This document shows, in pieces, positions 44,359 through 55,628 of a stretch of DNA of 64,000 nucleotides (position 1 is its first letter; each line of letters begins with the position of its first letter). Location: NCBI GenBank assembly GCA_029582165.1, contig CM055870.1, positions 41,379,013 to 41,443,012 of the forward strand, given 5' to 3'. The notes under the pieces are model-generated. The model was not told where the DNA came from. It did not search any database and saw only the letters and a list, made by a program, of their open reading frames with translations. The position numbers and the translations under genes were made by a program. Origin of the DNA: Portulaca oleracea. Taxonomy: Eukaryota; Streptophyta; Magnoliopsida; Caryophyllales; Portulacaceae.

Positions 44359-45789
44359 TGATGTATTTCGGCCCACGCCTGAAATACATCTGACTAGCCT
44401 AGGTCTCACTTTTGGGGACCCTAGGTTCATGGAAGGAAATGGAGGCTCACATAGCCATGGGCTTGCCTTTGGAGACTCAAGATTCATAGAGGATGATGGA
44501 AACCTATCTATGCCAGGTCCAATAACCAAGGAGGCCCAATCTTATTACATAGGAGTGGATAAAGCCCTAGAGGAAAGCATGAGCATAGAGGCCCATAGGC
44601 CCATACATATTGTGTCCTCCTTATGGCAAAAGGATGTCCAAACATCCTAGGGTCTACAAACCACACGCCCAACAAGCCCAAGAAAGGCCCAAGGTCACGT
44701 CCATGAAGGCCAATTTCGTCATTTATGTTCTTTGTGGATTTATTTTTATTTTATAGTTTTTATTATTTTTGGTGTGTTTTTAGGAGTAGATAAATCTAGA
44801 ACATTCTAAATTTTTCTAGAATGTTCTAGAAAGGATAAGGTAGACATGTGGTAGAATAGTATTAGGCGCCAATTGGTTGTTATCCTAGATAAGGTTGGCT
44901 TATTTTGTAACTAATCCATATTGGATTAGGAAAGCCTAAACCTATTAGGATAAGTAGTTTGTAACCAACTCCCCTGAGGATAAGGAGTCCTAATCCAAGG
45001 GAGAGCAGTATAAGGTAGGCGTCTAGGATTAGAAGACTTGGCTTGCACGCCAAGGCTAGGGTTTGTTAGAAACCCTAGGTTCAAGTCTAGTACAAATAGC
45101 CTAGGCTTGTAATCTTTTCATTCATTCCAATTTAGAAATATGAATCAAGCTTTGAGCTTACCCCCCTGAGTGTTTGGATTAACCCTCAACCCCTCTTCCA
45201 TTGTATCTTGGTGTGGTAACCAAGTGGTTTAGGAAGGACTTGATCTTAGGTTGCGGTCTAGATCAAGAAACCCTAGATTATCCTTCTTGTGGATTCAAGT
45301 AGGAAATCTAGTTCTATCCCTTTATCTTTCTATCTACCCTCACCCTCCATCCTTTCCAACGCCATCCTCATCCCCTTCATCACCACCAATTCGTCCACCC
45401 TCCTCTTCCCTCACAAAAGTAGCTCAACCAACTCCCTCTCTCTCCATAACAACTTCCTAATAACTTTCTCTCTCCTTTAACAACCTCACAAACCTCATCC
45501 TCCCTCCTCCCTCACGTCAACCCTCCTCTTTCTCTCCCATCTCATGTCAACTCTAGCCCTTTCCCATCCCAAGAATCATCCCTTCCCTTTTCAAGATTCA
45601 ATCTTTCTTGAATTTGAAACCACAAAAGCCCTCATGGCAAAATTCCCCTTTCACTTTTCCACCTTTCACACGTGAACCACCCCCACCTTAACCCTAAATT
45701 CTCGTGTGGTGTCCCACTCTTAGATCGTTTGCACGTCACCCCTATGATGTGTAATTGATCAACCGCTCTCTTGATCCCATTATACATCA
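44359..45789 (+). repeat. 5' LTR of element N copy C (1431 bp)
   Basis: Shares the diagnostic sites of the copy B 5' LTR, including TACAAATA at 45091-45098 in place of the TATA box. It lacks the CTTAGAAAGATAATAT segment near 45336. HSE-like core at 44814-44831. Confidence 0.92.
44814..44831 (+). promoter_or_regulatory. Heat-shock-element-like core in N copy C 5' LTR
   Basis: TTCTAGAATGTTCTAGAA conserved unchanged. Confidence 0.55.
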
Positions 45790-45795
45790 TAATTT

Positions 45796-45807
45796 TGGTA
45801 TCAGAGC
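45796..45807 (+). other. Primer-binding site of element N copy C (initiator Met tRNA)
   Basis: TGGTATCAGAGC, same position relative to the LTR as in copy B. The leader 45808-46027 follows, with the 21-bp duplication around TATTCCAATAGCT, and no gag. Confidence 0.92.
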
Positions 45808-46027
45808 CCTAGGTTGTTTTGAGTGCAAACCAAACACATAACCTTCAAATCCAAACCCCAAACCTGCTATTCCAATAGCTTAACCTGCTATTCCAATAGC
45901 TCACCCTGCAATCCAAACACATAACCTTCAAACCTTCCGTACCAACCCGCAACCCTAAATTCCACAAACAGCCCAAACACATTCCCTTCCCTACCCAACG
46001 TCACTCTGGACGTTTCCTAACCCCTCC

Positions 46028-46249
46028 ATGGCTCACGAGATGTTCCTTATGAGGAGAGTTCTTAGTAACTCAATTGTTTCTGAAGATCAACAACAACGAG
46101 AGGCCATCTTTCAATCTCGTTGCACAATCAAGGGAAAAGTTTGTTCGTGGATCATTGATGGTAGAAGCAGCACCAATGTGGCATCAACTACTATGGTGGA
46201 CAAACTTCAGCTGGAAACGAGTCCCTATCCAAAGCCCTACACCATCTAG
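46028..46249 (+). pseudogene. Element N copy C: protease, N-terminal part
   Basis: 73 codons, like copy B, with the active site changed to WIIDGRSSTN (G to R after D-G), which should abolish activity. TAG at 46247-46249 is shared with copy B. Confidence 0.83.
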
Positions 46250-47515
46250 TTGCTCAATCAGGGTGAAGGTCTACAAGTCACTCAAAGATATTTGGTAAGC
46301 TTTTCCATAGGCAAATCCTTTAAAGAATCTTTATGGTGTGATGTTTTGCCTATGGATGCTTGTCATATTCTACTTGGAATACCATGGTTATTTGACAGGA
46401 GTGTGATGCACAACGGAAGAGCTAATACCTACATTCTTGTGATGAACAACAAGAGAATAACCCTAACTCCACTCCAAATAACCCAACCGTTCCCACCTAA
46501 GGAAGATGATCCAAACACCATCACTACTATGACCACTAAACGCCCTGAGTTTAGTGAACATAAGGAGATCACTCCCTTAGATCCAAACACAAACCCTAGC
46601 CACAAAGAGCCTACCAACGAGAACCCTAGCCACGAAAAACCCGTAAAAGGCTACCCTTTCGTCACCCCTCTTTTGGAACAACTTCTTCATGTTTTCCCAA
46701 AAGAGAAGCCATCAGAATTGCCGCCTCAACGTGAGACCCATCACAAAACCGATCATGTTCCTAGGTCTGCCGTGCACAACGAGCCAACATATGACATGAA
46801 CCCTACTGACATCCCAGAGGTTCAAGGGCAAGATGAAGATCTTCAAGCAAAGGGTATCATTAGGGAAAGTCTCAGTCCATGCGCCATCCCTACCCTTTTG
46901 GTCCCAAAGGAAGGAAGCCAAAGTCTATGCACCAACAAGGTTATTACCAAATACAGGTTTCCTAGAAGTGAAGATCAAGTGAACGAGCTATTTGGTACCC
47001 AAGTCATCTCCAAGGTTAATCTAAGAAGTGGGTACAATCAGATTCGAATTCCAGAAGGGGACACTGCTGTCAAAACCAAAGGAGGTCTCTATGAATGGTT
47101 AGACACACCTCGTGGTCTAACTAATGCTCTCTTTATTATTATGAGACTAATGAATCATATTTTGAAGCCCCTTATTAGGAAGTGTGTTGTTGTCTACTTT
47201 AATGACATGCTTGTGAATAGAAAGAGTGAGAAAGATTATACTTTTCACCTCCAATCTATTATGGAGATCTTGGCTCACAAAAAGATGCATGTGAACCTAT
47301 CCAAGTGTTACTTCTTCATCAACAACATAGTCCTTCTTGGCTATGTACTCTCGCCTGAAGTAATCCAACTTGATGAAGAAAAGGTCAAAGCTAGTAAGGA
47401 GTGCTCTACTCCAACTAATATTCTTGGTGATCGAATCTTCCACGGCTTGACCTCTTTCTATAGGAGGTTTGTGAAGAATTTCAATACTACTTTATCTCCT
47501 ATGACCGAGCTATAG
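46250..47515 (+). pseudogene. Element N copy C: protease end and RT
   Basis: 421 codons from the TTG after the TAG. Same domains as copy B: PTLLVPKEGSQ, LRSGYNQIRIP, YFND catalytic change, HGLTSFYRRFV. It stops at TAG 47513-47515 where B has TGG (MTELW), a G-to-A change. Confidence 0.86.
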
Positions 47516-48220
47516 AAATCCCAGAAGTTTTCTTGGAGCCCCACTACCCACCAAGCGTTCATCAAGGATAAACTCTGCACCACACCGGTCCTAACCCTAC
47601 CAAACTTTGATAAGAGGGTTGAGTGTGATGCTTCTAGAGTTGATGTTGGAGCAGTTCAACTTGTTATATCTCAAGAGGGCCGCCCCAAAATTCATTACAT
47701 GAAAAAGTTTGGTGATCCTAGATTCATGGAGAATAAGGGAGGGCAGCCAAAACCATTTACTGAGGAGATTGCAGTTCACGTGAAGGTACTGGTTCACGTG
47801 AGAGTTACTGGAGCAATCATGATTCACGTGGAGGTCCTGATCCATGTGATTATTACAGTTGGGTCAACGAAATTCTTTGAACTTGAACCTCCAAGTTTGA
47901 GGACAAACTTTTTCCAACAATGGGGGAATGATGTATTTCGGCCCACGCCTGAAATATATATGACTAGCCTAGGTCTCACTTTTGGGGACCCTAGGTTCAT
48001 GGAAGGAAATGGAGGCTCACATAGCCATGGGCTTGCCTTTGGAGACTCAAGATTCATAGAGGATGATGGAAACCTATCCATGCCAGGTCCAATAACCAAG
48101 GAGGCCCAATCTTATTACATAGGAGTGGATAAAGCCCTAGAGGAAAGCATGAGCATAGAGGCCCATAGGCCCATACATATTGTGTGCTCCTTATGGCAAG
48201 AGGATGTCCAAACATCCTAG
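47516..48220 (+). pseudogene. Element N copy C: RNase H start, repeat segment, frame into LTR
   Basis: Same frame after the [26 protein letters not shown], then the [12 protein letters not shown] repeat segment and HV-rich stretch. From 47929 the frame is LTR. The PPT reads AATGGGGGAA (47919-47928), one G-to-T change from copies A and B. Confidence 0.82.
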
Positions 48221-49379
48221 GGTCTACAAACCACACGCCCAACAAGCCCAAGAAAGGCCCAAGGTCACGTCCATGAAGGCCAATTTTATAATTTGTGTTC
48301 TTTTTGGATGTATTTTTATTTTATAGTTTTTATTATTTTTGGTGTGTTTTTAGGAGTAGATAAATCTAGAACATTCTAAATTGTTCTAGAATGTTCTAGA
48401 AAGGATAAGGTAGACATGTGGTAGAGTAGTATTAGGCGCCAATTGGTTGTTATCCTAGATAAGGTTGGCTTATTTTGTAACTAATCCATATTGGATTAGG
48501 AAAGCCTAAACCTATTAGGATAAGTAGTTTGTAACCAACTCCCCTTAGGATATGGAGTCCTAATCCAAGGGAGAGTAGTATAAGGTAGGCGTCTAGGATT
48601 AGAAGACTTGGCTTGCACGCCAAGGCTAGGGTTTGTTAGAAACCCTAGGTTCAAGTCTAGTATAAATAGCCTAGGCTTGTAATCTTTTCATTCATTCCAA
48701 TTTAGAAATATGAATCAAGCTTTGAGCTTACCCTCCCTGAGTGTTTGGATTAACCCTCAACCCCTCTTCCATTGTATCTTGGTGTGGTAACCAAGTGGTT
48801 TAGGAAGGACATGATCCTAGGTTGCGGTCTAGATCAAGAAACCCTAGATTGTCCTTCTTGTGGATTCAAGTAGGAAATCTAGTTCTGTCCCTTTATCTTT
48901 CTATCTCTTAGAAAGATAATATCTACCCTCACCCTCCATCCTTTCCAACGCCACCCTCATCCCCTTCATCACCACCAATTCGTCCACCCTTTTCTTCCCT
49001 CACAAATGTAGCTCAACCAACTCCCTCTCTCTCCATAACAACTTCCTAACAACTTTCTCTCTCCTCCAACAACCTCATAAACCTCATCCTCCCTCCTCCC
49101 TCACGGCAACCCTCCTCTTTCTCTCCCCTCTCACGTCAACTCTAGCCCTTTCCCATCCCAAGAATCATCCCTTCCCTTTTCAAGATTCAATCTTTCTTAA
49201 ATCTTGAAACCACAAAAGCCCTAACGGCAAAATTCCCCTTTCACTTTTCCACCTTTCACACGTGAACCACCCCCACCTTAACCCTAAATTCTCGTGTGGT
49301 GTCCCACTCTTAGATCGTTTGCACGTCACCCATATGATGTCTAATTGATCAACCGCTCTCTTGATCCCGTTATACATCA
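47929..49379 (+). repeat. 3' LTR of element N copy C (1451 bp), mosaic
   Basis: The first part carries 3'-LTR-type markers (AAATTGTTCTAGAATG, GGATATGGAGTCC, TATAAATA at 48661-48668). The last part carries 5'-LTR-type markers (CTCTCCATAACAAC near 49030, single TTTTCCACC, GTGAACCACCC, GTGGTGTCCCAC). HSE-like core at 48384-48401. Confidence 0.9.
48369..48401 (+). promoter_or_regulatory. Heat-shock-element-like cluster in N copy C 3' LTR
   Basis: Same six-module register as copies A and B. Confidence 0.58.
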
Positions 49380-49384
49380 TCTAC

Positions 49385-50371
49385 CTTCAAGCAAGGGCTC
49401 AAGAGCAACTTGTCTAAGCACTTGGGATATCATGTCATCAAAGATTTTGATTACTTGAAGGACATTTGTGTTCAATTGGAAGCAATGCACAATGACAAGA
49501 CCACTTCGCCTGGTTGGAAAGGATTTAGCTCCAACAGGAGGGCTACTGGTGGAGCTAGCCACCCTTCTAAAATAGCTGAGACTAACGCTATCCAACGCAA
49601 GGGGCCTTATGTGCCAAAGTATGAAACCTATACACCCCTGGATGTTCCTTATTCTCAAGCTCTTGATCGACTGGCAAGAAGGGTATTTTTGTTTTAGCTT
49701 TATCAAAAGAGGAGCCGAAATTAAGGGTAGGAATTGGGATGCCAACCAATTCTGCCGCTACCAACACTGCCGAGCACATGATACCGAGAAATTTTGTTCT
49801 CTCAAAAACAAGATGGAATATATGATAAGGGCAAGGACACTCCCGATGCCAAAAGTTGTTAAGAAGCCTAACAACCAAGATAACCTAATGCATGAGCATA
49901 CAAATGCTATCTTTAATGAAGATTCAAGCTTTGACCCTTCTTCCTTGATTGTTAAAGTGGGTCAACCTGTCCCAGAAATATATGGATTTCATGAAGGTCT
50001 ATTCATCCATGGCATTTGGCAGTGATGGCGATGACGAGTATGAGCACTCTAAAAAAGAGTGGGTTGAGACTGATGAGCCAACAACGGACGGTGCGACATT
50101 TCTTACTCGGTCTGGCCGCAACAATAACAAGAACACCACCACTCCAGTGGTTGTCCCTAATCCCACACCAAAGGTTGGCAACGACAATCAGACTACTCCA
50201 AAAGATCCACTCTTCACTCAACTCAAGACAACCAAAGTTGAGGTTACCATTTGGCAACTGTTGTGCACATCGCAAGCTCATAGGCAAAAGATGTTTGATG
50301 CCCTTACTGCGCTGACAGTATCTCCTACAATGACCTTTGAATCCTGAGTCGCTTATGTGACCACCAACTAG
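49385..50371 (+). pseudogene. Tat copy C: gag, C-terminal part
   Basis: HLGYHVIKDFDYLKDIC, basic linker, zinc-knuckle CRYQHCRAHDTEKFC (GH changed to AH, about 49753-49797), then acidic and TIWQLLCTSQAHRQKMFDAL segments. A lost base after DRLA (about 49674), TAG in SFIKR-type reading (49697) and a deletion in GIW/QSDGDDEY (50019) break it. Ends at the shared TAG 50369-50371. Confidence 0.8.
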
Positions 50372-51082
50372 GGAATAATTGCCTTCAGTGAGGAAGATCT
50401 ACCTCAAGGAGGGGGTTCCCATAACAAAGCCCTATACCTCACACTGTAATACTCCAACAAGACCATTTCGTTGGTTCTGGTTGATAATGGATCAGTTGTA
50501 AATGTGTTCCCTTGGAGGACGGCACAAAAGTTGGGAGTTCAACAACAGCATTTAACTCAATATGGTGTGCAACTAAGAGGTTACGATAACTCCTCTCGTT
50601 AATCAGTTGGATCCATAAAATTTCCTATCACTACCGACAATATCACTCGAAATGTGGAGTTTGTGGTACTAGACATCTCGACATCCTTTAATTTGCTTCT
50701 ACGAAGGCCTTGGCTTCATGAGTGCAACGCTATAACATCTACCTTTCACCAAAAGGTGAAAATGATGGTTCGAGGCCAAGTAATCACAATCTCGAGACAA
50801 CCTATCAATTCTGTCTTTACTCCCAATAAGACAATACTAGAAGTGGAGCATAGTTCAATGGATGAAGAACTTTACAACTTTGAGATTGTGGCATTTTTGA
50901 GCAAGGACGAAGCTTTTTTTTACTTTGATCCCCACTCAAACCCCAAAGTGCATTCTATTCTCAAGAAACAAGGTTACTTTCCTGGAATGCCATTAGGAAA
51001 GAACCCGAAGAACAAGATTCCTCCAGTGTTCAAGACGTTTAAGCAAAAGGGAATATTCAGCTTAGGGTACAAGCCAACTTAG
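50372..51082 (+). pseudogene. Tat copy C: protease and G-patch-like tail
   Basis: VLVDNGSVVNVFP (C to F). TAA in SSR*SVGS is shared with copy B (about 50600). The open frame 50654-51082 runs from NVEFVVLDIST to SLGYKPT, with an uninterrupted G-patch-like tail (MPLGKNPKNKIPP). Confidence 0.8.
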
Positions 51083-51446
51083 AAGGAGGTCAGACTTACA
51101 AAAATGACCTTCGTTGAACAGAAAAGGATAGACAATCCTCCAACCTTATTCCAAACAAAGCCTTATCCAGTCACTTTGAATGGACAGTTTGTTAGGGAAG
51201 GTGATCACTTCCCTTACTATGGGTTCCCTGAACCATTTTATCTCAAGAACAAAGGAGTTCAAGTTGCTGAATAAGAGATCTTCAAAGACTGCTCCACTAA
51301 CATGGCTACAGTCTTTGTTCCCGCTCGGGACAAGCAACCACCATTAGAGTGGACTCATCTTATTGGGAGCAACATTTTTGGCATGTTGTTTGGACAAGAA
51401 GCCGTCTAAGAGAAGTCTTAAGTTGACGCTGTTATTGCTGCACTAT
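51083..51446 (+). pseudogene. Tat copy C: protease-RT linker, cut short
   Basis: Contains the shared TAA after GVQVAE, then a private TAG in EAV*EKS (51407-51409). It ends at CACTATCCA, where about 1.28 kb of linker and RT is missing. Confidence 0.7.
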
Positions 51447-52030
51447 CCATGAATTGCGAACCTTTATTCAAGAAGTTGAAGAAGGGAAGTAAAATAGAAT
51501 GGAATAATCAGTGCCAAACTGCTTTTGAAAAAATCAAAGAGTATTTGCAACATCCATCATTACTCATGCCTCAAGTAACAGATGAGCCTCTACTCCTCTA
51601 TCTTACCGTGACCTTCTCCGCAATGGGGGATATGCTGGCTCAAAAGGTAAAAGGTCAAGAGAACGCCATCTACTACTTAAGCAAGAAATTTCTAGACTAC
51701 GAAAGTCGATATGCTGATATAGAGAAGATGGCTCTTGCATTGGTAATGGCCACCAAGAAGCTGAGGCATTACATGCTTTCACATACTGTATATGTCATAG
51801 CTGAGAATAACCCCATCAAATTCATTATGGAACAACCTACTACCAACAACCGCATCGCTCGAATGGTGGTCATGCTTTCCCAATTCAATCTTCATTACTT
51901 GCCCCAGAAATCCATCAAAGGGCGGGTTATTACAAATTTCTTGGCCGCTTCACCATCAATAGAAACTCCAAGCACTCACTTGGAATTCCCAGACGAGGAT
52001 ATCTTTCTCACTGATGAGACTACATGGTAA
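51447..52030 (+). pseudogene. Tat copy C: RNase H (RT deleted)
   Basis: The open frame 51449-52030 (193 codons) begins in the RT connection (NCEPLFKKLKKGSKIEWNNQCQTAFEKIKEYL). Then RNase H: LYLTVTFSAMGDMLAQ, SKKFLDYESRYADIEKMALALV, NNPIKFIMEQPTTNNRIARMV. The palm and YVDD are absent. The join is at CCA, present on both sides in other copies. Confidence 0.85.
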
Positions 52031-52576
52031 ATGTATTTCGACAAAGCATGCATAAGTGGTTTGCAACCTGCTTTAACCTTAGGCATACGCCACATAAAGG
52101 TATTTGGAAATTCTAGCCTTATCATCAATCAGGCTAAGAGTGTATGGAAGGTTCGAAATGAATGCCTCATAGCATACCAACAGAAGCTACTAGGACTTGC
52201 TGACCAATTTGAGAAAATTAGTTTCCAATACCTTTCTACGGATCATAATGAGTTGGCTGATGCACAAGCTCAACTATCCTCAATGATATCAATCCCCACA
52301 GGCACGCTACAGCTACCTGTGGTAGTAGAGCGACAGTCTAAACTAGCATATGTTTGTACTATGGAATCACAAGAAGTTGATACTGAAGCATGGTTCCACG
52401 ACATATACAATTTTCTCCGAAAAGGAGAATATTCGGCTGAGTTGAATGCCCAAGGACTCAGGTCCTTAGCAGCACAACACTGCTTGATCCGAGATCGTTT
52501 GTACAAAAAGTCGACTACAAGCATCAATTTGTTGTGTATAGATGCTGAAAGTGCAAAAGAGGTCATAACCACTGTG
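52031..52576 (+). pseudogene. Tat copy C: second RNase H (120-bp deletion) and integrase start
   Basis: Same 120-bp loss as A and B (junction 52042/52043). It stays open for 196 codons and runs past ACTGTG (52571-52576) into the 3' tail until 52621. The integrase start WFHDIYNFLRKGEYSAEL and HCLIRDRLYKKS is readable. Confidence 0.82.
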
Positions 52577-52796
52577 TTTATCCATCGCCTTTCACTCCTG
52601 CAATTCAAACAGAAAGTCTAGGATCATGTACTGTGTTTTGTTTAATGTTTTTATGATAAATTAGTTTGTATTTTGTGCTTTCCATTTGGATATTATCTTT
52701 CTGGGTACTTTTCTTTTCCTTAGAACAAAACATGAAAATTATTTATTCAATAAAACACGATTTGCACCAATTATTTATTCAATGTCATGTCATAGT
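52577..52796 (+). other. Tat 3' tail before LTR L3
   Basis: Nearly identical to 30160-30379, beginning TTTATCCATCGCC right after ACTGTG. Confidence 0.65.
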
Positions 52797-54326
52797 TGTA
52801 GACACCAGGATTTGCACCGACTAAATTCTGACTCATCAAAACTCGGCAAGTCATTTGGGCCGAACACCAAAATGGGTCATTGGGCCCATTGAGTCAATAA
52901 AACGGGCACAACAGATCAGATAAGACCGCTTAAAAATAATAAAGGCCGCATAACCTTTATCAATTCACAACCTGGCCCGAAACACGGATCCGGCCCAGGG
53001 AAAATGAATAAAGGTCGCATGACCTTTGCGGAAAGTAGAGGTCCGCCTTTTCCTTGCCACGTCACCAATCCGTGCGCTTAATTCTTATAGGTTGCCTGAC
53101 CTATATCAATTTCTTTTTATTTCCGCGTAAGAATTCCATGCAATCCCGTCATAATAGCCCCACGTGATTGACCTTGGTTGACCATGAAAATGTTATAATC
53201 CGCATGACTTTTGATTCTTTGCATGGAGGAGGCTTGATTGTAGGGATGTATCCCTCCTCTTTCCCTCCAAATCCCTCACCACTCCACCTATAAATACCAC
53301 ACCATTTTCGCTCATTTTCATCAACTAATTATTATCTCTGCACCTAAACTCTCACTAAATTCTCCCTTTCTAATTCATTAATAGTCACTCTCACATCTCC
53401 ATATTATCATTCCCATACCATAGACATCCTCATACTCATTCTTCCATTCAAGCATCAAACTGCGGCCAAATCAAAGCGTTAATCTTCGTATTCAAGCATC
53501 CGTCATCAAGCAAGGTTTGCCTTCATTGTTATTATTGTTGTATTTAAGTTTTGTAATTCATGCTTTAATTCTATTATTTGTACGGTTTTGTAAAAGAAAA
53601 TCGCATTGTTTTATATTGCATATTCGAGAATATAATTTCGCGAAATCAATTAAACTTATCCCCGCCCTTTTTCATTTCAAGATCGATTTTAGTAAAGTCT
53701 GTTTTCTAACAGGCGAATTCGAGAGTTCTTTTAATTCTCGGATTCGTAACCTGACCCTTGAACTTAGAAATCGAGTTCGGAGACCGGAGTTATTTCTTTG
53801 TATTTTTGTTTGTCAACTTCCTTAAATCGGATGGCGAATCTTTCTTTTCTATATAACCCTTTTAGTTATTAAAAATACATGTTTTTGCATCAAAATACTT
53901 GGAAATGATTTAATACCATCCATTTCACCAACCCAAAGTCGACCTAAGAGAAAACGGGTTTAGAAATTAGTAAAGGCTATGCGGCCTTTCCTTATTTCCC
54001 CCATTATTCTCTGGGCCGAAGAGGCACTGGCCCAGCCATGAAATTTCCAAAGGCTATGCAGCCTTTGACCATTTCTGGCAGCGCGTATCTCTTCTTGGCC
54101 CAGGTTTGGGAATAATAGGTAACAAGTCATTAATAGATTACTTTTATGCAAATTCGAGTATTTTTTACAACATAAAAGGGTTTGTAAATAAATAAAGTTT
54201 CATCAACTTGAAAATGAATTACGAAAATAAAAATATCCTTATTTAAGGATTAAGAACCCTTAGTCGGCTCCCGACACTTAAGTTGCGCATCACGGGAAAA
54301 GGGTCACTTTTCCCGGGGTCCTACCT
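52797..54326 (+). repeat. Tat LTR L3, between copies C and E
   Basis: TGTAGACACC start; CACGTG 53161-53166; TTGACC 53168-53173 and 53178-53183; TATAAATA 53289-53296. Primer site at 54329-54347. Confidence 0.8.
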
Positions 54327-54328
54327 AA

Positions 54329-54347
54329 TGGCGACTCCACTGGGGAC
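54329..54347 (+). other. Tat primer-binding site, L3
   Basis: TGGCGACTCCACTGGGGAC, unmutated. Confidence 0.75.
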
Positions 54348-55628
54348 TGAAACGTAAAAAGAGGGTAAAACTTGAACAAATCAATTTTATTATTCTTTTA
54401 GACATCTTTGCATACCGGGCCACTCGTCGGGTCTTTTGACACGTGAGCACAAAGGAGACGGTTTGGTAAACTAGGATGATACCCGAGAGCGGGTGACCAG
54501 TACTATAGACATGCATACCGCAATCGTTAAGCATTTGGTCACTTCACCCCCATGTTACACTCCAAGGCTTCCTTTAAGTTCGATGAGCAACACCTCACAC
54601 ACTTTGCCCAAAATTTATGAGGGTGAAGAGTGCATCGAGGCGAAAATGTGTGGTGGCCATATCCCGATCATAAAAATCCATGAATATAGAGACTTGGTTC
54701 AGGATAACCCTCATGTTGTATGCTATGTGTAAATGTGTTTCCCATCCCCCCCCCCCTTTACTAAAAAAAATTTGACCCTAGTTTGGAGGTTTCATTCTAG
54801 GCCATATAAAATTCATTGGGTTGAGAAAATGATTATTTATTGATTAGTATAATTAACCCAAAAAGGGATTATGGTTAGTCCAATGGAAGGGCCCATTTAC
54901 GTCCAAGGGTTAGCTATGTTAATTAATAAATGTAAATTGACTCACCTTAGATGATAATATATGGTTCATTATAAAATCTCTTGACAAAAAGTCCAAAAGT
55001 ATATAATTAAAAGTCCAACAAAGTTAATGGGTAGCGTATTAGATTGCATAATAGTCATTAAGCTTGAGTAAATTAATTTATCGATTTAATTAATAAATCC
55101 ATCACATTTATGGCCGGCCCGTTGTTAGGCCCAACCATATTGGATTTATCATTTAAGCCCATAAATTAATTATAACTCGCTTATTGTTGGCTTTATCAAA
55201 TCCTTACAATATCCATTTTCCTTGAGTAAATGAATAATAATAAAAAAAAAACGGATCGTGAGTCTTGTCGAGCATTACTCTAGTCCACATAATAGTCAAT
55301 ATAGCTTGAGTTGTCTGAGTTGTTGGGCCAAGTTACGGATTCTCCTTAAAACGGTCGGCCTGTCGATTGGGTCCATCCGACTTGAGAAACACCGACTTGT
55401 GTCTTACAATTTATGATTTACTTGTTATATGTGACTTTATTCGACCCTTTATAAGGTCTTATCGTAGGTCCATATAGAGTTAGGTCATGCACTCCCGAAA
55501 AATGAGTGAGTCTCTTGTGTCAACATATAGATGGCGAGTCTGTTAAGGTCATATAGGTCCCTTAGAGCATGCACGCATTGGGTAGTATGTGTCGGAATAT
55601 GTCATCGAGTTCCTAACTTTGAATTGCC
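54348..55628 (+). other. Tat copy E 5' untranslated region
   Basis: Same as 31929-33218, including the C/T homopolymer junction (about 54746-54761) and the empty MITE site (GGGTTGAGAAAATG, about 54819-54832). No gene is seen. Confidence 0.65.

Larger units (their letters stand above)
44359..49379 (+). mobile_element. Element N copy C (5021 bp)
   Basis: 5' LTR 44359-45789, primer site 45796-45807, protease 46028-46249, RT/RNase H remnant 46250-47928, 3' LTR 47929-49379, TCTAC on both sides (44354-44358, 49380-49384). Same insertion point as B, so it was inherited by duplication and not a separate insertion. Confidence 0.92.

Noticed and set aside
44359..49379. Independent insertions of N into three Tat copies
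   Set aside because: Identical TCTAC site in A, B and C, and shared N mutations (YFND in all three; protease TAG and 5' LTR TACAAATA in B and C), show one insertion followed by duplication.
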